Shown here one piece after another: positions 19,312 to 28,377 of a stretch of 64,000 nucleotides of DNA. The number at the start of each line of letters is the position of its first letter. Position 1 is the stretch's first letter. The notes below the pieces were generated by a model that searched no databases, had not been told where the DNA came from, and saw only the letters and a program-made list of their open reading frames with translations. The DNA is taken from assembly GCF_000374345.1 (NCBI RefSeq), contig NZ_KB893979.1, positions 46,013-110,012 on the forward strand, written 5' to 3'. The position numbers were made by a program, and so were the translations under genes. The stretch is from Heyndrickxia acidiproducens DSM 23148 (lineage in GTDB: Bacteria > Bacillota > Bacilli > Bacillales > Bacillaceae_C).

Positions 19312-19695
19312 TTATGCCTCCCGTGAGTGTCCGGAAAAAAGATTGACGCCTAATATCCCGCCCATCATTGCGGTTAAAATATAGCAAATATGGTAGATCA
19401 GCTGTTCAAAAGAAAAAATTTCATCATATCCCAGATATTGGACAAGAAAGACAATTCCGGTATAGATGATTCCGGTTAAAGTTCCGAGCAGCCAGCCTTT
19501 CTTCTTGCCTTTTCCGCCGCCAATTAAACCGCCGGTAAATAAAGCGATAAATGAAATCACTGTGACAAGGGTGTGCAGGGACTGTTCCGCCATATCCGTA
19601 AACTTTAATATAAGAGAAATGGCTAAACTGGCAATGGCGAGCAGCACAAAGATCACGCCGAGTCCATATAGCAGGCTTATACTTAATTTTTGCAT
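19312..19695 (-). CDS. yrzE: TIGR04086 family membrane protein (YrzE-like)
   Basis: Small integral membrane protein of 127 residues with four hydrophobic segments (YGLGVIFVLLAIASLAISLIL, LVTVISFIALFTGGLIGG, GTLTGIIYTGIVFLV, YILTAMMGGILGVNLF). The ATG at 19695 is preferred over the TTG at 19704 because GGGGAGA at 19705-19711 is too close to the TTG. It matches the position of yrzE between yrbF(yajC) and yrbG in B. subtilis. The function is unknown. Confidence 0.75.
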   Translation of the reverse strand: MQKLSISLLYGLGVIFVLLAIASLAISLILKFTDMAEQSLHTLVTVISFIALFTGGLIGGGKGKKKGWLLGTLTGIIYTGIVFLVQYLGYDEIFSFEQLIYHICYILTAMMGGILGVNLFSGHSREA

Positions 19696-19865
19696 TCCAA
19701 TCAATCTCCCCTTCCCGTTCCATCAAGATTCACTATAGTACAAGCATATTCAAGCCAATGAAAAATAGAATGAAATCAAAAAGATTTAATTTCATTTCTT
19801 TTCGAGAGTTTTTGCGGGGATTGCGCATACTAAGACAGGAATAGCGAACTTTTATTGGTTAGGGG

Positions 19866-20522
19866 ATGGTGAGACTGGAAAATCTTCTCATTATTTTTTT
19901 ACGTACGATTTTGATTTACTTTATCATTCTGGTGATTTTCCGTTTAATGGGAAAACGGGAAATTGGAGAGCTGAATGTCCTTGATTTAGTTGTGTTTATT
20001 ATGATCGGGGAAATGGCAGTTGTCGCCATAGAAGACCATCACGAACCAATTATCAATACCGTGCTGCCAATGGCGGTTCTCCTTGGCATTCAAATTATGC
20101 TGGCGCTTATTTCGCTCCGCAGCAGCCGGGTCCGGCATTTAATAGATGGAAGCCCGAGCATTATCATCAATAAGGGAAAAATTGATGAAAAAGAAATGCG
20201 GAAACAGCGCTATAATTTTGATGATTTGCTGATGCAGTTGAGGTCAAAGGATATCGACAATATTGCGGATGTTGAATACGCGATTCTTGAAACCTCCGGG
20301 CAGTTGTCGGTTGTTCAAAAAGCGAACAAGAAAAATAAAACTGCCAATTATACCGAGCCATTGATCGTGGATGGGAAGATTCAAACCGCCAATTTAAAAA
20401 AATGCAACAAAACGGAAGAATGGTTGAGAAGGGAATTAACAAGGCGCGGGTATCACAATTTGGATGTGATATCTTTTTGCAGTTTCCAGGACGGGCAATT
20501 TTTCATCGACCTGAAAGATTAG
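19866..20522 (+). CDS. yrbG: DUF421 (YetF-type) membrane protein YrbG
   Basis: Protein of 218 residues with three N-terminal membrane helices (LIIFLRTILIYFIILVIF, LDLVVFIMIGEMAVVAI, VLPMAVLLGIQIMLALISL) and a cytoplasmic DUF421 domain (IDGSPSIIINKGKIDEKEM, RYNFDDLLMQLRSKDI). The exact start is unsure: the ATG at 19866 abuts AGGGG, and a GTG at 19869 is also possible. CATACTA at 19827 is like a sigma-G -10 box but without a good -35 match. Paralogues in B. subtilis are linked to spores, but no function is shown here. Confidence 0.8.
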   Translation: MVRLENLLIIFLRTILIYFIILVIFRLMGKREIGELNVLDLVVFIMIGEMAVVAIEDHHEPIINTVLPMAVLLGIQIMLALISLRSSRVRHLIDGSPSIIINKGKIDEKEMRKQRYNFDDLLMQLRSKDIDNIADVEYAILETSGQLSVVQKANKKNKTANYTEPLIVDGKIQTANLKKCNKTEEWLRRELTRRGYHNLDVISFCSFQDGQFFIDLKD

Positions 20523-20539
20523 GGGCGGATCCGTTTTAT

Positions 20540-20605
20540 CCCAACATACCGGGCAGTAGGATATTTCCTGCTGTCTTTTTAAACAGCTGCCTGCCTAGGT
20601 TTTAT
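20540..20605 (+). mobile_element. Truncated left end of the structured repeat (copy 2a)
   Basis: TTTAT (20535-20539) followed by CCCAACATACCGGGCAGTAGG, the left end found in copy 1. After about 21 bases similarity is lost and a complete second left end (copy 2b) begins at 20606. This reads as a truncated older copy that received, or was duplicated by, a later one. Confidence 0.55.
20554..20580 (+). terminator. Terminator of yrbG formed from the repeat's left end
   Basis: Stem CAGTAGGA (20554-20561) with TCCTGCTG (20566-20573) around TATT, followed by TCTTTTT. The 5' arm lies in the left-end sequence shared with the other copies, so the repeat seems to supply this terminator. Confidence 0.65.
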
Positions 20606-20724
20606 CCCAACATACCGGGCAATAGGACTCCCGCCTCAACATTCAAGGTACGAAGAGTTCTTAGCCCTTGTTCATTTTCTAATCAGTGGGGGAAGAAGGA
20701 ACCCCCCACTGATGGAAGTTTCAC
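20606..20724 (+). mobile_element. Internally deleted structured repeat, IS200/IS605-like (copy 2b)
   Basis: A 119-base copy preceded by TTTAT (20601-20605). It shares the left end (CCCAACATACCGGGCA, GACTCCCgCCTCAA, ATTCAAGGTACGAAG) with copy 1 at 8450, then lacks about 90 bases, and rejoins at TTAGCC..TTGTTC followed by the terminal hairpin CAGTGGGGG (20684-20692) with CCCCCACTG (20703-20711) and GGAAGTTTCAC. The hairpin differs from copy 1 but pairs perfectly, so pairing is maintained while sequence changes. It has no reading frame and lies between the convergent yrbG and spoVB. Confidence 0.6.
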
Positions 20725-20763
20725 TTTGTCCTCTTACAGTACAAAACGGATTCCCGCTGTTTT

Positions 20764-22308
20764 TTATAGCAGCTTCTTTAAAAACGGAATATGCATGAAA
20801 TCGGAGCGGTGGAGCAGCCTCGTCAAGAGCAATAGGAACAGATATACTGCAGCCGTCAAGGAAATCCCCATTAATAATTGCATAAGTGAGCTGCCATGTG
20901 TCATCACGGTATTCAGCCACTTATATCCGACAGCGCCGGAAATCAGTGAAACCGCCGCCAGTTTTATCCATTCATTCACATACAGGGTAAACTGGATCTT
21001 TTTCAAAACCGATGCAAAATGCAGAAAAGTGACGAGCACGGTGCTGGTCATGATCCCAATTGCCGCGCCGTTAATGCCGAATTCGGGGCGGGAAGCCAGT
21101 ACAAAAATAACCGCCAGTTTCACGATGGCGCCGATTATACTGTTTATCATCGCGGCTTTTGCCAGATCCAATGCCTGCAATGTGGCCGCAAGCGGGGCCT
21201 GGACAGCCTGAAAGATGAAAAACGGCGCCATAATTTTTATAAACTGGGAGCCGCTTTCTGTCCCATACATAAAAGACATGAGCGGTTCTGCAAATACATA
21301 TAAAATCACCACCGAAATTCCCCCGGTTAAAAGCGAAAAGCGCAATGCCTGCTGGAGGCGGTGTTCAACCAGTCTGTAATTTTTTCGCGCATTTGCTTCA
21401 CTGATAGCCGGCACCAGCGCAGTTGACAAGGAAATCGTGACAAAAGAAGGCAGCATCAAAAGCGGCAGCGCAAAACCGGTCAGGGACCCGTATTGTTTGG
21501 TGGCAATATGCGAAGCCACACCTGCAAGCGCGAGACAGTGGGCCACGACAATCGGCTCGAGAAACCAGGAAATATTTCCGATCAGCCGGCTCCAGGTTGT
21601 TGGAATCGCCACGCGCATTAATTCATGGTAAGTATCTTTTCCGGCTTTTACCGCCTTGAAAAAATTTTTGCGTACCGGGATTTGCTTCTTCATTTTAAAC
21701 ATCGTAAACATATAGAGAAGGGAAATGAATTCGCCCAATATTGATGCGATCATTACGCCTGCTGTTGCATATTCAATGCCATAAGGAAGCAGCAAATGCG
21801 CGAAGAAAGCGATGAGCATGATCCGGACGCTTTGTTCAATCACTTGTGAGATGGCAAAAGGCTTCATATTTTGTTTGCCCTGGAAATATCCGCGCAGCAC
21901 AGCGGAAACAGCGACAATCGGAATGATCGGCGTAATCGCAACAAGCGGATAATAGACCCGGTTATCTGTAAAAAGCGTCTCAGCCAGGTAGGGGGCGAGC
22001 AAGATTAAAGCCGGCGTAAAAATGATTGACAATGAGATCGTGAGGGTTAAAGAAATCACAAGGATTTTTTTGATTTTTACCCTGTCCCGGGCCGCATCCG
22101 CCTCGGCAATGCATTTGGAAATGGCAACCGGAAGCCCGAGCTGCGTTACCGTAACCACCAGCATGAGGGTCGGAAATGCCATCATATGGAGGCCGACACC
22201 GGTTTCCCCCAAAGAGCGGGCAATCACGATCCGGTTTACGAAACCGAGTACTCTTGTCACTAAACCCGCCGCCAGTAATATCATCGTTCCTCTCAAAAAC
22301 TTGGACAT
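20764..22308 (-). CDS. spoVB: Stage V sporulation protein B (MOP-family flippase-like)
   Basis: Polytopic membrane protein of the MATE/MviN-like (MOP) superfamily needed for spore cortex synthesis, a proposed lipid-linked precursor flippase. It starts MSKFLRGTMILLAAGLVTRVLGFVNRIVIAR, very close to B. subtilis SpoVB, and has about 14 hydrophobic segments over 514 residues. The conserved RGYFQGKQNM motif occurs at about residues 130-139. The reverse-strand start at 22308 is preceded by AGAAGG. It is convergent with yrbG and divergent from comN. Confidence 0.93.
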   Translation of the reverse strand: MSKFLRGTMILLAAGLVTRVLGFVNRIVIARSLGETGVGLHMMAFPTLMLVVTVTQLGLPVAISKCIAEADAARDRVKIKKILVISLTLTISLSIIFTPALILLAPYLAETLFTDNRVYYPLVAITPIIPIVAVSAVLRGYFQGKQNMKPFAISQVIEQSVRIMLIAFFAHLLLPYGIEYATAGVMIASILGEFISLLYMFTMFKMKKQIPVRKNFFKAVKAGKDTYHELMRVAIPTTWSRLIGNISWFLEPIVVAHCLALAGVASHIATKQYGSLTGFALPLLMLPSFVTISLSTALVPAISEANARKNYRLVEHRLQQALRFSLLTGGISVVILYVFAEPLMSFMYGTESGSQFIKIMAPFFIFQAVQAPLAATLQALDLAKAAMINSIIGAIVKLAVIFVLASRPEFGINGAAIGIMTSTVLVTFLHFASVLKKIQFTLYVNEWIKLAAVSLISGAVGYKWLNTVMTHGSSLMQLLMGISLTAAVYLFLLLLTRLLHRSDFMHIPFLKKLL

Positions 22309-22412
22309 TTTGTAACCTACCTTCTCAAATACGCTAATTTCCTATACAATGATGTATATGCAGTGAAAAGGACAAACCATGACCAGTTTTTTTACGAAAG
22401 GAGAAAACGATA

Positions 22413-22736
22413 ATGCAGGAGAAGAAACATCCTTATGCGATATACTATGATGAGCTGCTTCCGGTTTTGGAAAGCAAAGCGGAGGAATTTAAAGTTGTCG
22501 GGTACGGCGCTGTCGGTGTGCGGGAACTTTGGCGCTACCTTGAAAAAAAAGTATGGAAAAAAGTACAAAATGGAGATGCCCGTATGTATTCGCTTGTTTC
22601 CGATATTTTGTCGATTAAAGCCGGCGATTTTATGAACTTTATGACGATGGAAGCCTACCGTTCGCCCAATTTGTTTGCCGAGATGAGCGAAGCGGAACTT
22701 GACGGATTGCTGCATCCGAATCAGGCCAAATCATAA
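22413..22736 (+). CDS. comN: Post-transcriptional regulator ComN
   Basis: Small soluble protein of 107 residues with the family features YDELLPVLESKAEEFKVVGY and ARMYSLVSDILSIKAGDFMNFMTMEAYRSPN. In B. subtilis ComN (YrzD) promotes accumulation of comE transcripts and late competence. AAAGGAGAAAACG lies before the ATG. It sits between the divergent spoVB and secDF, as in B. subtilis. No comE genes are in the window. Confidence 0.85.
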   Translation: MQEKKHPYAIYYDELLPVLESKAEEFKVVGYGAVGVRELWRYLEKKVWKKVQNGDARMYSLVSDILSIKAGDFMNFMTMEAYRSPNLFAEMSEAELDGLLHPNQAKS

Positions 22737-22742
22737 TAAAAA

Positions 22743-22771
22743 TTGACACGTTTTTTTCCTTGCATCATAAT
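22743..22771 (+). promoter_or_regulatory. Sigma-A promoter for secDF
   Basis: TTGACA (22743-22748), a 17-base spacer, then CATAAT (22766-22771). It starts six bases after the comN stop. Confidence 0.75.
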
Positions 22772-22848
22772 AAAAAGAGTATGTTTGCCTGCGTTTGAAA
22801 TTTTCTGTTTTTGAGACGTTGTGATTTTGCTAGGAGGATATTAACATC

Positions 22849-25116
22849 ATGATCAAAAGAAGCCGTATCGTTGCTTTCTTTCTCATTGTCCTTTTATTTG
22901 CGGGATTAATGGGAGGAACGACGGATAAGATTGTTAAAAAAATTAATCTTGGCCTTGACTTGCGGGGCGGGTTTGAAGTCCTGTATAAAGTGGAGCCTGT
23001 CAAAAAGGGCCAGAAAATTGATAAAGAGGCGCTTGCCAATACAGCCGAAGCACTTGACCGCCGGATCAATGCGCTCGGGGTAAGCGAACCGTCTATTCAA
23101 GTAGAGGGAAATGACCGGATCCGCGTCCAGCTCGCGGGCGTTACCAACCAGAATGAAGCGAGAAAGATGCTGTCCACAACAGCAAATTTGAGCTTTCGCG
23201 ATGTGAATGACAAGTTGATGATGGACGGGACAGATTTGGTCCAGGGGAAAGCAAAGCAATCCTTTGACCAAAACAACAAGCCTGATGTGGTTTTGCAGTT
23301 AAAAAGCCGCAAAAAATTCGCCGATGTGACCAGAAAGATCATGAATATGGCACCGAATAACCAGCTTGTCATTTGGATGGATTTCCAGGAAGGCAAAGAC
23401 TCTTATAAAAAAGAAGTTGCAAAGAAAAACCCGAAATTCTTATCGGCTCCGAATGTCAATGAAGTTTTAAATACAGATTCCGTGATGATTACCGGGGATT
23501 TCACGGTGAAAGAAGCGCAAAACCTCGCAGCGCTTTTAAATGCCGGGGCACTTCCGGTCAAACTGCATGAGATTTACTCGACATCTGTCGGCGCGTCTTT
23601 CGGGCAGGAAGCACTGCATGATACGGTTGTTGCCGGTATAATCGGGGTACTCGCAATCTTTATTTTTATGATCGCATACTACCGTTTTGCAGGCGTGATC
23701 GCTTCCATCTCGCTTGCCGTTTATATCTTTTTCATTTTGCTGGTTTATGAATTAATCGGCGCAACACTTACGCTGCCCGGGATCGCCGCGCTTGTTCTCG
23801 GGGTCGGGATGGCGGTTGATGCCAATATCCTGACTTATGAACGGATCAAAGAAGAACTGCGCGTCGGCAAAAGCATGAAGTCCGCCTTTAAAGCGGGGAA
23901 CAAATCATCCTTTGTGACGATCCTTGATTCGAACTTAACAACGATTCTGGCAGCCGTGATCCTCTTTTATTTTGGGACAAGTTCCATCAGAGGGTTTGCA
24001 ACGACATTAATCATCAGTATTTTAATGAGCTTCCTGACGGCTGTTTACGGGTCAAGATGGCTGCTCAGCCTTTGGGTTTACAGCAATTTCCTGAAAAAGC
24101 GCCCGCACTGGTTCGGCGTGAAAAAATCAGCAATCCATTCTATTACGGAAAATATAGATACACATGATTTGAAAACGAAATTTGACTGGTATGACTTTGT
24201 GAAACACCGCAACATCTTTTTTGTCATCTCAACGGTTTTAATTATCTCGGGATTTATTATTCTTTCCATCTTTAAATTAAATCTCGGCATTGATTTTTCA
24301 AGCGGTACAAGAATGGAAATCAATGCAAACCGGACACTCACCCAGGAGCAGATTCAAAATGACCTCGACCATTTGAATTTGAAGTCTGAAGATATTGTAC
24401 TCGCCGGTGACAATCACCATAAAGCCGTTGTCAGAATTAAGGGCTCTTTCAGTGATAAGGAAAAGAGTGCACAAATTCACTCGTATTTCACAGAAAAATA
24501 CGGGAAAGACCCAAGCATCAGTTCCGTGTCGCCGACCGTCGGAAAAGAACTGGCCAAGAGCGCAATTTATTCACTTATTCTTGCTGGAGCCGGCATTATC
24601 ATTTACGTAGCCTTCCGGTTTGAATGGTCAATGGGTGTTGCTTCCATAGCAGCATTGTTCCATGACGTCTTTTTCATGATCGCCTTTTTCAGCTTCACAA
24701 GGCTTGAAGTTGATGTTACGTTTATTGCAGCCATTTTGACGATTGTCGGTTACTCCATAAACGATTCGATTGTGACATTTGACCGGATCCGCGACAACTT
24801 AAAACGCAGGCGCCGGATCAAAACTGCAAATGAAATCAAAGAGATCGTTAATGCCGGGATCCGCCAAACACTTGGCCGGTCTGTCAATACTGTGTTAACC
24901 GTACTCATAACAGCAGCAGCCCTGGCCGTCTTTGGAAGCGAGTCGATCCGCAATTTCTCAATCGCCTTGATTGTCGGCCTGTTAACCGGTACTTATTCTT
25001 CCGTCTTTATTGCCGCCCAAATCTGGTATGTTTTGAAAAAACGGCAATTGAAGAAACACGGTTCCATCTTGACCAAAAAAGCAAAACGTGTACGTTCAAA
25101 TGAGCCGCAGGTTTAA
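22849..25116 (+). CDS. secDF: Fused protein translocase subunit SecDF
   Basis: RND-type membrane protein that uses the proton gradient to aid the late steps of Sec export. SecD and SecF are fused: the SecD half has LGLDLRGGFEVLY near residue 32, a large extracytoplasmic P1 domain and the TM bundle with GVGMAVDANILTYERIKEEL; the SecF half begins near residue 440 with LGIDFSSGTRMEI and has GYSINDSIVTFDRIRDNL. Twelve membrane segments are expected over 755 residues. GGAGGATATT precedes the ATG. Fusion is usual in Bacillus. YajC at 18910 is its partner. Confidence 0.97.
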   Translation: MIKRSRIVAFFLIVLLFAGLMGGTTDKIVKKINLGLDLRGGFEVLYKVEPVKKGQKIDKEALANTAEALDRRINALGVSEPSIQVEGNDRIRVQLAGVTNQNEARKMLSTTANLSFRDVNDKLMMDGTDLVQGKAKQSFDQNNKPDVVLQLKSRKKFADVTRKIMNMAPNNQLVIWMDFQEGKDSYKKEVAKKNPKFLSAPNVNEVLNTDSVMITGDFTVKEAQNLAALLNAGALPVKLHEIYSTSVGASFGQEALHDTVVAGIIGVLAIFIFMIAYYRFAGVIASISLAVYIFFILLVYELIGATLTLPGIAALVLGVGMAVDANILTYERIKEELRVGKSMKSAFKAGNKSSFVTILDSNLTTILAAVILFYFGTSSIRGFATTLIISILMSFLTAVYGSRWLLSLWVYSNFLKKRPHWFGVKKSAIHSITENIDTHDLKTKFDWYDFVKHRNIFFVISTVLIISGFIILSIFKLNLGIDFSSGTRMEINANRTLTQEQIQNDLDHLNLKSEDIVLAGDNHHKAVVRIKGSFSDKEKSAQIHSYFTEKYGKDPSISSVSPTVGKELAKSAIYSLILAGAGIIIYVAFRFEWSMGVASIAALFHDVFFMIAFFSFTRLEVDVTFIAAILTIVGYSINDSIVTFDRIRDNLKRRRRIKTANEIKEIVNAGIRQTLGRSVNTVLTVLITAAALAVFGSESIRNFSIALIVGLLTGTYSSVFIAAQIWYVLKKRQLKKHGSILTKKAKRVRSNEPQV

Positions 25117-25120
25117 AAAG

Positions 25121-25155
25121 AGCGCGCTAAGGCATACAGCCTCAGCGTGCTTTTT
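25121..25155 (+). terminator. Terminator after secDF
   Basis: Stem AGCGCGCTAAGGC with GCCTCAGCGTGCT (two wobble pairs) followed by TTTTT. Confidence 0.88.
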
Positions 25156-25223
25156 CCGGTCTGTGCAGTTTTTTGCAGCTTACAGTATAAAAGATGGAGG
25201 ATCCGCATTCATGCAGGTTTGTA

Positions 25224-25252
25224 ATGACACAACTTTTTCAAAACGTTATAAT
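25224..25252 (+). promoter_or_regulatory. Sigma-A promoter for recJ
   Basis: ATGACA (25224-25229), 17 bases, then a perfect TATAAT (25247-25252). It lies inside the upstream extension of the recJ frame and so argues for the start at 25278. Confidence 0.75.
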
Positions 25253-25277
25253 TAGATATTGTGAAAGAGGTGGAGAC

Positions 25278-27641
25278 ATGCTGCAATCAAAAACAAGATG
25301 GCAAGTGCCGGAAATCAACCAGGCTGCTGCCGAAACACTCGCACAACAACTGAATATTTCACCACTTGTTTCCAAACTATTGGTAAGCCGCGGAATTGAA
25401 GACGCAGAAGAAGCGCGGCCATTTTTATTTCATAATGATACAGGCTGCCACGACCCTTTCCTGATGCATGATATGGAAAAAGCGGTCGAGCGGATCAAAA
25501 CAGCGGTTCGGGAAGAAGAGCCGATTCTCGTATTCGGCGATTATGACGCGGACGGGGTCACGAGTACTGCAATCATGATGACGGCATTGCAAGAATTGGG
25601 TGCCCGCGCGGAGTTCTACATACCTGACCGCTTTAAAGAAGGATATGGCCCGAATGAAGCAGCTTTCCGCCGGGCTGCTTCAGAAGGCTTTCAACTGATC
25701 ATCACGGTGGATACGGGGATTGCCGCAGTACATGAGGCGGCAGTCGCGGAAGAACTGGGCTTAACGCTGATCATCACGGATCACCATGAACCCGGCCCGG
25801 TTTTGCCGGAAGCCTATGCGATTGTCCACCCGAAACATCCGGATGGCAACTATCCTTTTCAAGACCTTGCCGGTGCCGGTGTGGCTTTTAAAGTGGCACA
25901 TGCTTTATACGGAGAAGCCCCGGTTGAGCTTTTAGACCTTGCCGGCATTGGGACTGTCGCAGATTTGGTGCCGCTGTTGGGGGAAAACCGGCTGATTGCA
26001 ATCAACGGTATCAAACAGCTGCAAATTTCAAAGCGCCCCGGGATCCGGGCATTATGCCGGTGCGCGGAGATTAACCAGAGCGAAATTGACGAAGAAACGA
26101 TCGGATTTGCCATTGCCCCGCGCCTGAACGCGGCGGGGCGCCTGGAACACGCCGCCCCTGCTGCCCGGCTGCTGCTTACGGAAGATGAAACGGAAGCTGC
26201 AAAATGGGCTGCAGAGATAGATGAACTGAATAAAAGGCGGCAAAAAATTGTCCAGGAGACCACAAAAGAAGCCATTCAATTGGCCGAACAGGACATGGAT
26301 GCAAATAGCCGCGCTGTTGTTGTCGGCAAAGCAGGCTGGAATGCCGGTGTGATCGGAATTGTCGCTTCCCGTCTCGTCGAACGGTTTTATAAGCCTGCCA
26401 TTGTGCTAAGTTTTGACGAGGAGAGCGGCCTTGCAAAAGGATCGGCAAGAAGTATCGAAGGATTTCATATGTTTAACGAGCTGTCAAAATGCCGTGATAT
26501 TTTGCCCCATTTCGGCGGCCATCCGATGGCAGCCGGCATGACCCTTGCGATCACTGATGTGGATGAATTACGAAGGCGGCTGAATCTTGCGGCGCAGGGA
26601 CTTCCTGAAGCAGTGTTTCACCCGGTTACCAAAGTGGGGGCCCGGATTTCGCTTGAAGATGCCGGTTTGGAGCCGATCCGGCAAATGGCGCTGCTTGCAC
26701 CATTTGGGACAGGCAATCCAAAACCGCTGTTTCTGGTGGAAGACATCCATTGTACACAAATTCGCCAAATCGGCGCAGACCGCAAGCACTTGAAATTCCT
26801 TTTTACAAAAGCGGACAAGCAGTTGGACGGTGTCGGCTTTGGATTGGGAGATTTGGCACATCATATTTCGCCCGGTTCAAAGGTCTCCATTGTCGGGGAA
26901 CTGTCGGTCAATGAGTGGAACGATATCTGCAAACCGCAAGTTATCGTCAGGGATATCCGGATCAGGGATTGGCAGTTATTTGATATCAGGGGCCATAAGC
27001 CTTTCAAACAGTGGGTACCGCAAGTGCCGGTTCAGGACCAGGCGTTTATCGTTTTTCAAAAAGAAACGCTGCAAAACTTGCCGGTGCGCGATTATCCAAT
27101 CCATTTGGTGCCGATTTCCACTATTGAGGAGGCAAAAGCGTTTCAACCCGCGCACAAAAATATCGTTTTGCTGGATCTCCCGCCATGTGCGGAGATTTTG
27201 GAAGCTTTATTGGAAGGGGAGGCGCCAAGCAGAATTTATGCGTATTTTTACCATGCCCAGGACCATTTTTTCAGTACCCTTCCGACAAGGGAGCATTTTA
27301 AATGGTTCTATGCTTTTTTGGCGAAAAGAAAATCGTTTAATTTAAAACAGCACGGGGATGAGCTTGCGAAGTACCGCGGCTGGTCAAGACATACCATTGA
27401 TTTCATTTCGCAGGTGTTTTTTGATCTGGACTTTGTTACAATAAAAAATGGGATGATTTCTCTTAATTCGGTAAAACAAAAGCGCGACCTGCAGGAATCT
27501 AAGACCTATCAGCGAAAACAAGCGCAATATCAAATGGAAAAGGATCTTCTGTACTCATCTTTCCAGGAATTGAAGATGTGGTTTGACCAGTTGATCAAAC
27601 CGGCCGTACAGTATGAGGAGGAAACAGCACAATGGATTTAA
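25278..27641 (+). CDS. recJ: Single-stranded-DNA-specific exonuclease RecJ
   Basis: 5'-3' single-strand exonuclease of recombination and repair. DHH-family motifs are present: FGDYDADG near residues 87-94, DTGI, and ITDHHEPG near 168, plus the DHHA1 GGHPMAAGM motif near 415. A Firmicutes C-terminal domain of about 200 residues follows the OB-fold. The ATG at 25278 follows GAGGTGGAG and gives 787 residues, near-identical to the B. subtilis length. It overlaps apt by ten bases. Confidence 0.96.
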   Translation: MLQSKTRWQVPEINQAAAETLAQQLNISPLVSKLLVSRGIEDAEEARPFLFHNDTGCHDPFLMHDMEKAVERIKTAVREEEPILVFGDYDADGVTSTAIMMTALQELGARAEFYIPDRFKEGYGPNEAAFRRAASEGFQLIITVDTGIAAVHEAAVAEELGLTLIITDHHEPGPVLPEAYAIVHPKHPDGNYPFQDLAGAGVAFKVAHALYGEAPVELLDLAGIGTVADLVPLLGENRLIAINGIKQLQISKRPGIRALCRCAEINQSEIDEETIGFAIAPRLNAAGRLEHAAPAARLLLTEDETEAAKWAAEIDELNKRRQKIVQETTKEAIQLAEQDMDANSRAVVVGKAGWNAGVIGIVASRLVERFYKPAIVLSFDEESGLAKGSARSIEGFHMFNELSKCRDILPHFGGHPMAAGMTLAITDVDELRRRLNLAAQGLPEAVFHPVTKVGARISLEDAGLEPIRQMALLAPFGTGNPKPLFLVEDIHCTQIRQIGADRKHLKFLFTKADKQLDGVGFGLGDLAHHISPGSKVSIVGELSVNEWNDICKPQVIVRDIRIRDWQLFDIRGHKPFKQWVPQVPVQDQAFIVFQKETLQNLPVRDYPIHLVPISTIEEAKAFQPAHKNIVLLDLPPCAEILEALLEGEAPSRIYAYFYHAQDHFFSTLPTREHFKWFYAFLAKRKSFNLKQHGDELAKYRGWSRHTIDFISQVFFDLDFVTIKNGMISLNSVKQKRDLQESKTYQRKQAQYQMEKDLLYSSFQELKMWFDQLIKPAVQYEEETAQWI

Positions 27642-28153
27642 AACAGTATATTTCAATTGTTCCGGACTGGCCTAAAAAAGGCGTTATTTTTAAAGATGTT
27701 ACCCCGCTTATGAATGATGGTGCGGCTTTTAAATATGCAACAGACCAGATTGTCCGGTATGCAAAAGATAAGGATATTGATTTGGTAGTCGGACCGGAAG
27801 CGCGCGGATTTATTATTGGCTGCCCTGTCGCCTACGAAATGGGCGTCGGCTTTGCCCCGGTCCGCAAAGAAGGGAAACTGCCGCGCGAAACAATCCGCGC
27901 TGAATACGACCTTGAATACGGCAAAGCGGTATTAACGATTCATAAAGATGCCATCAAACGCGGGCAGCGTGTTTTAATTACGGACGATCTATTGGCAACC
28001 GGCGGTACGATGGAGGCTACCATTCAATTGGTGGAAGAGCTGGGCGGTGTTGTGGCCGGGCTGGCATTCCTGATCGAACTGAATTATTTGCATGGGCGCC
28101 AAAAGATCCAGGGATACGATATTTTGACGCTGATGGAATACGAAGAAGAATAA
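27632..28153 (+). CDS. apt: Adenine phosphoribosyltransferase
   Basis: Salvages adenine to AMP using phosphoribosyl pyrophosphate. The PRPP-binding motif [13 protein letters not shown] is at residues 114-126, with GPEARGF at 54-60. It has 173 residues. The ATG lies within the end of recJ, with GAGGAGGAA upstream, so expression is coupled. The recJ-apt-relA order is as in B. subtilis. Confidence 0.97.
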   Translation: MDLKQYISIVPDWPKKGVIFKDVTPLMNDGAAFKYATDQIVRYAKDKDIDLVVGPEARGFIIGCPVAYEMGVGFAPVRKEGKLPRETIRAEYDLEYGKAVLTIHKDAIKRGQRVLITDDLLATGGTMEATIQLVEELGGVVAGLAFLIELNYLHGRQKIQGYDILTLMEYEEE

Positions 28154-28160
28154 GCAAGCT

Positions 28161-28189
28161 GAAATCGGCAATTTTTGTCGATTTCTTTG
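28161..28189 (+). terminator. Probable terminator after apt
   Basis: GAAATCG (28161-28167) pairs with CGATTTC (28179-28185) around an 11-base loop, followed by TTTGT. AT-rich and modest. Confidence 0.5.
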
Positions 28190-28377
28190 TATATAGAACT
28201 GTTTTTCATATGTTTCGTGCAGGTGTTTAGGATCAAAATTCGACACCGTTTTTCTTTTTTTTATAAAAACAGCCGATTTACTTTACAATCCTTGCATTTT
28301 TCACGATAATAATTACAAAATGATTTATATTTCTTAAACTAATTTATACATTCCATTAATATAAAGGTGATTTTTTT

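Noticed and set aside
20402..21211. 269-codon plus-strand frame spanning the end of yrbG, the repeats and the spoVB antisense strand
   Set aside because: It overlaps two well-supported genes and the structured repeat, and its sequence has no protein-like pattern.
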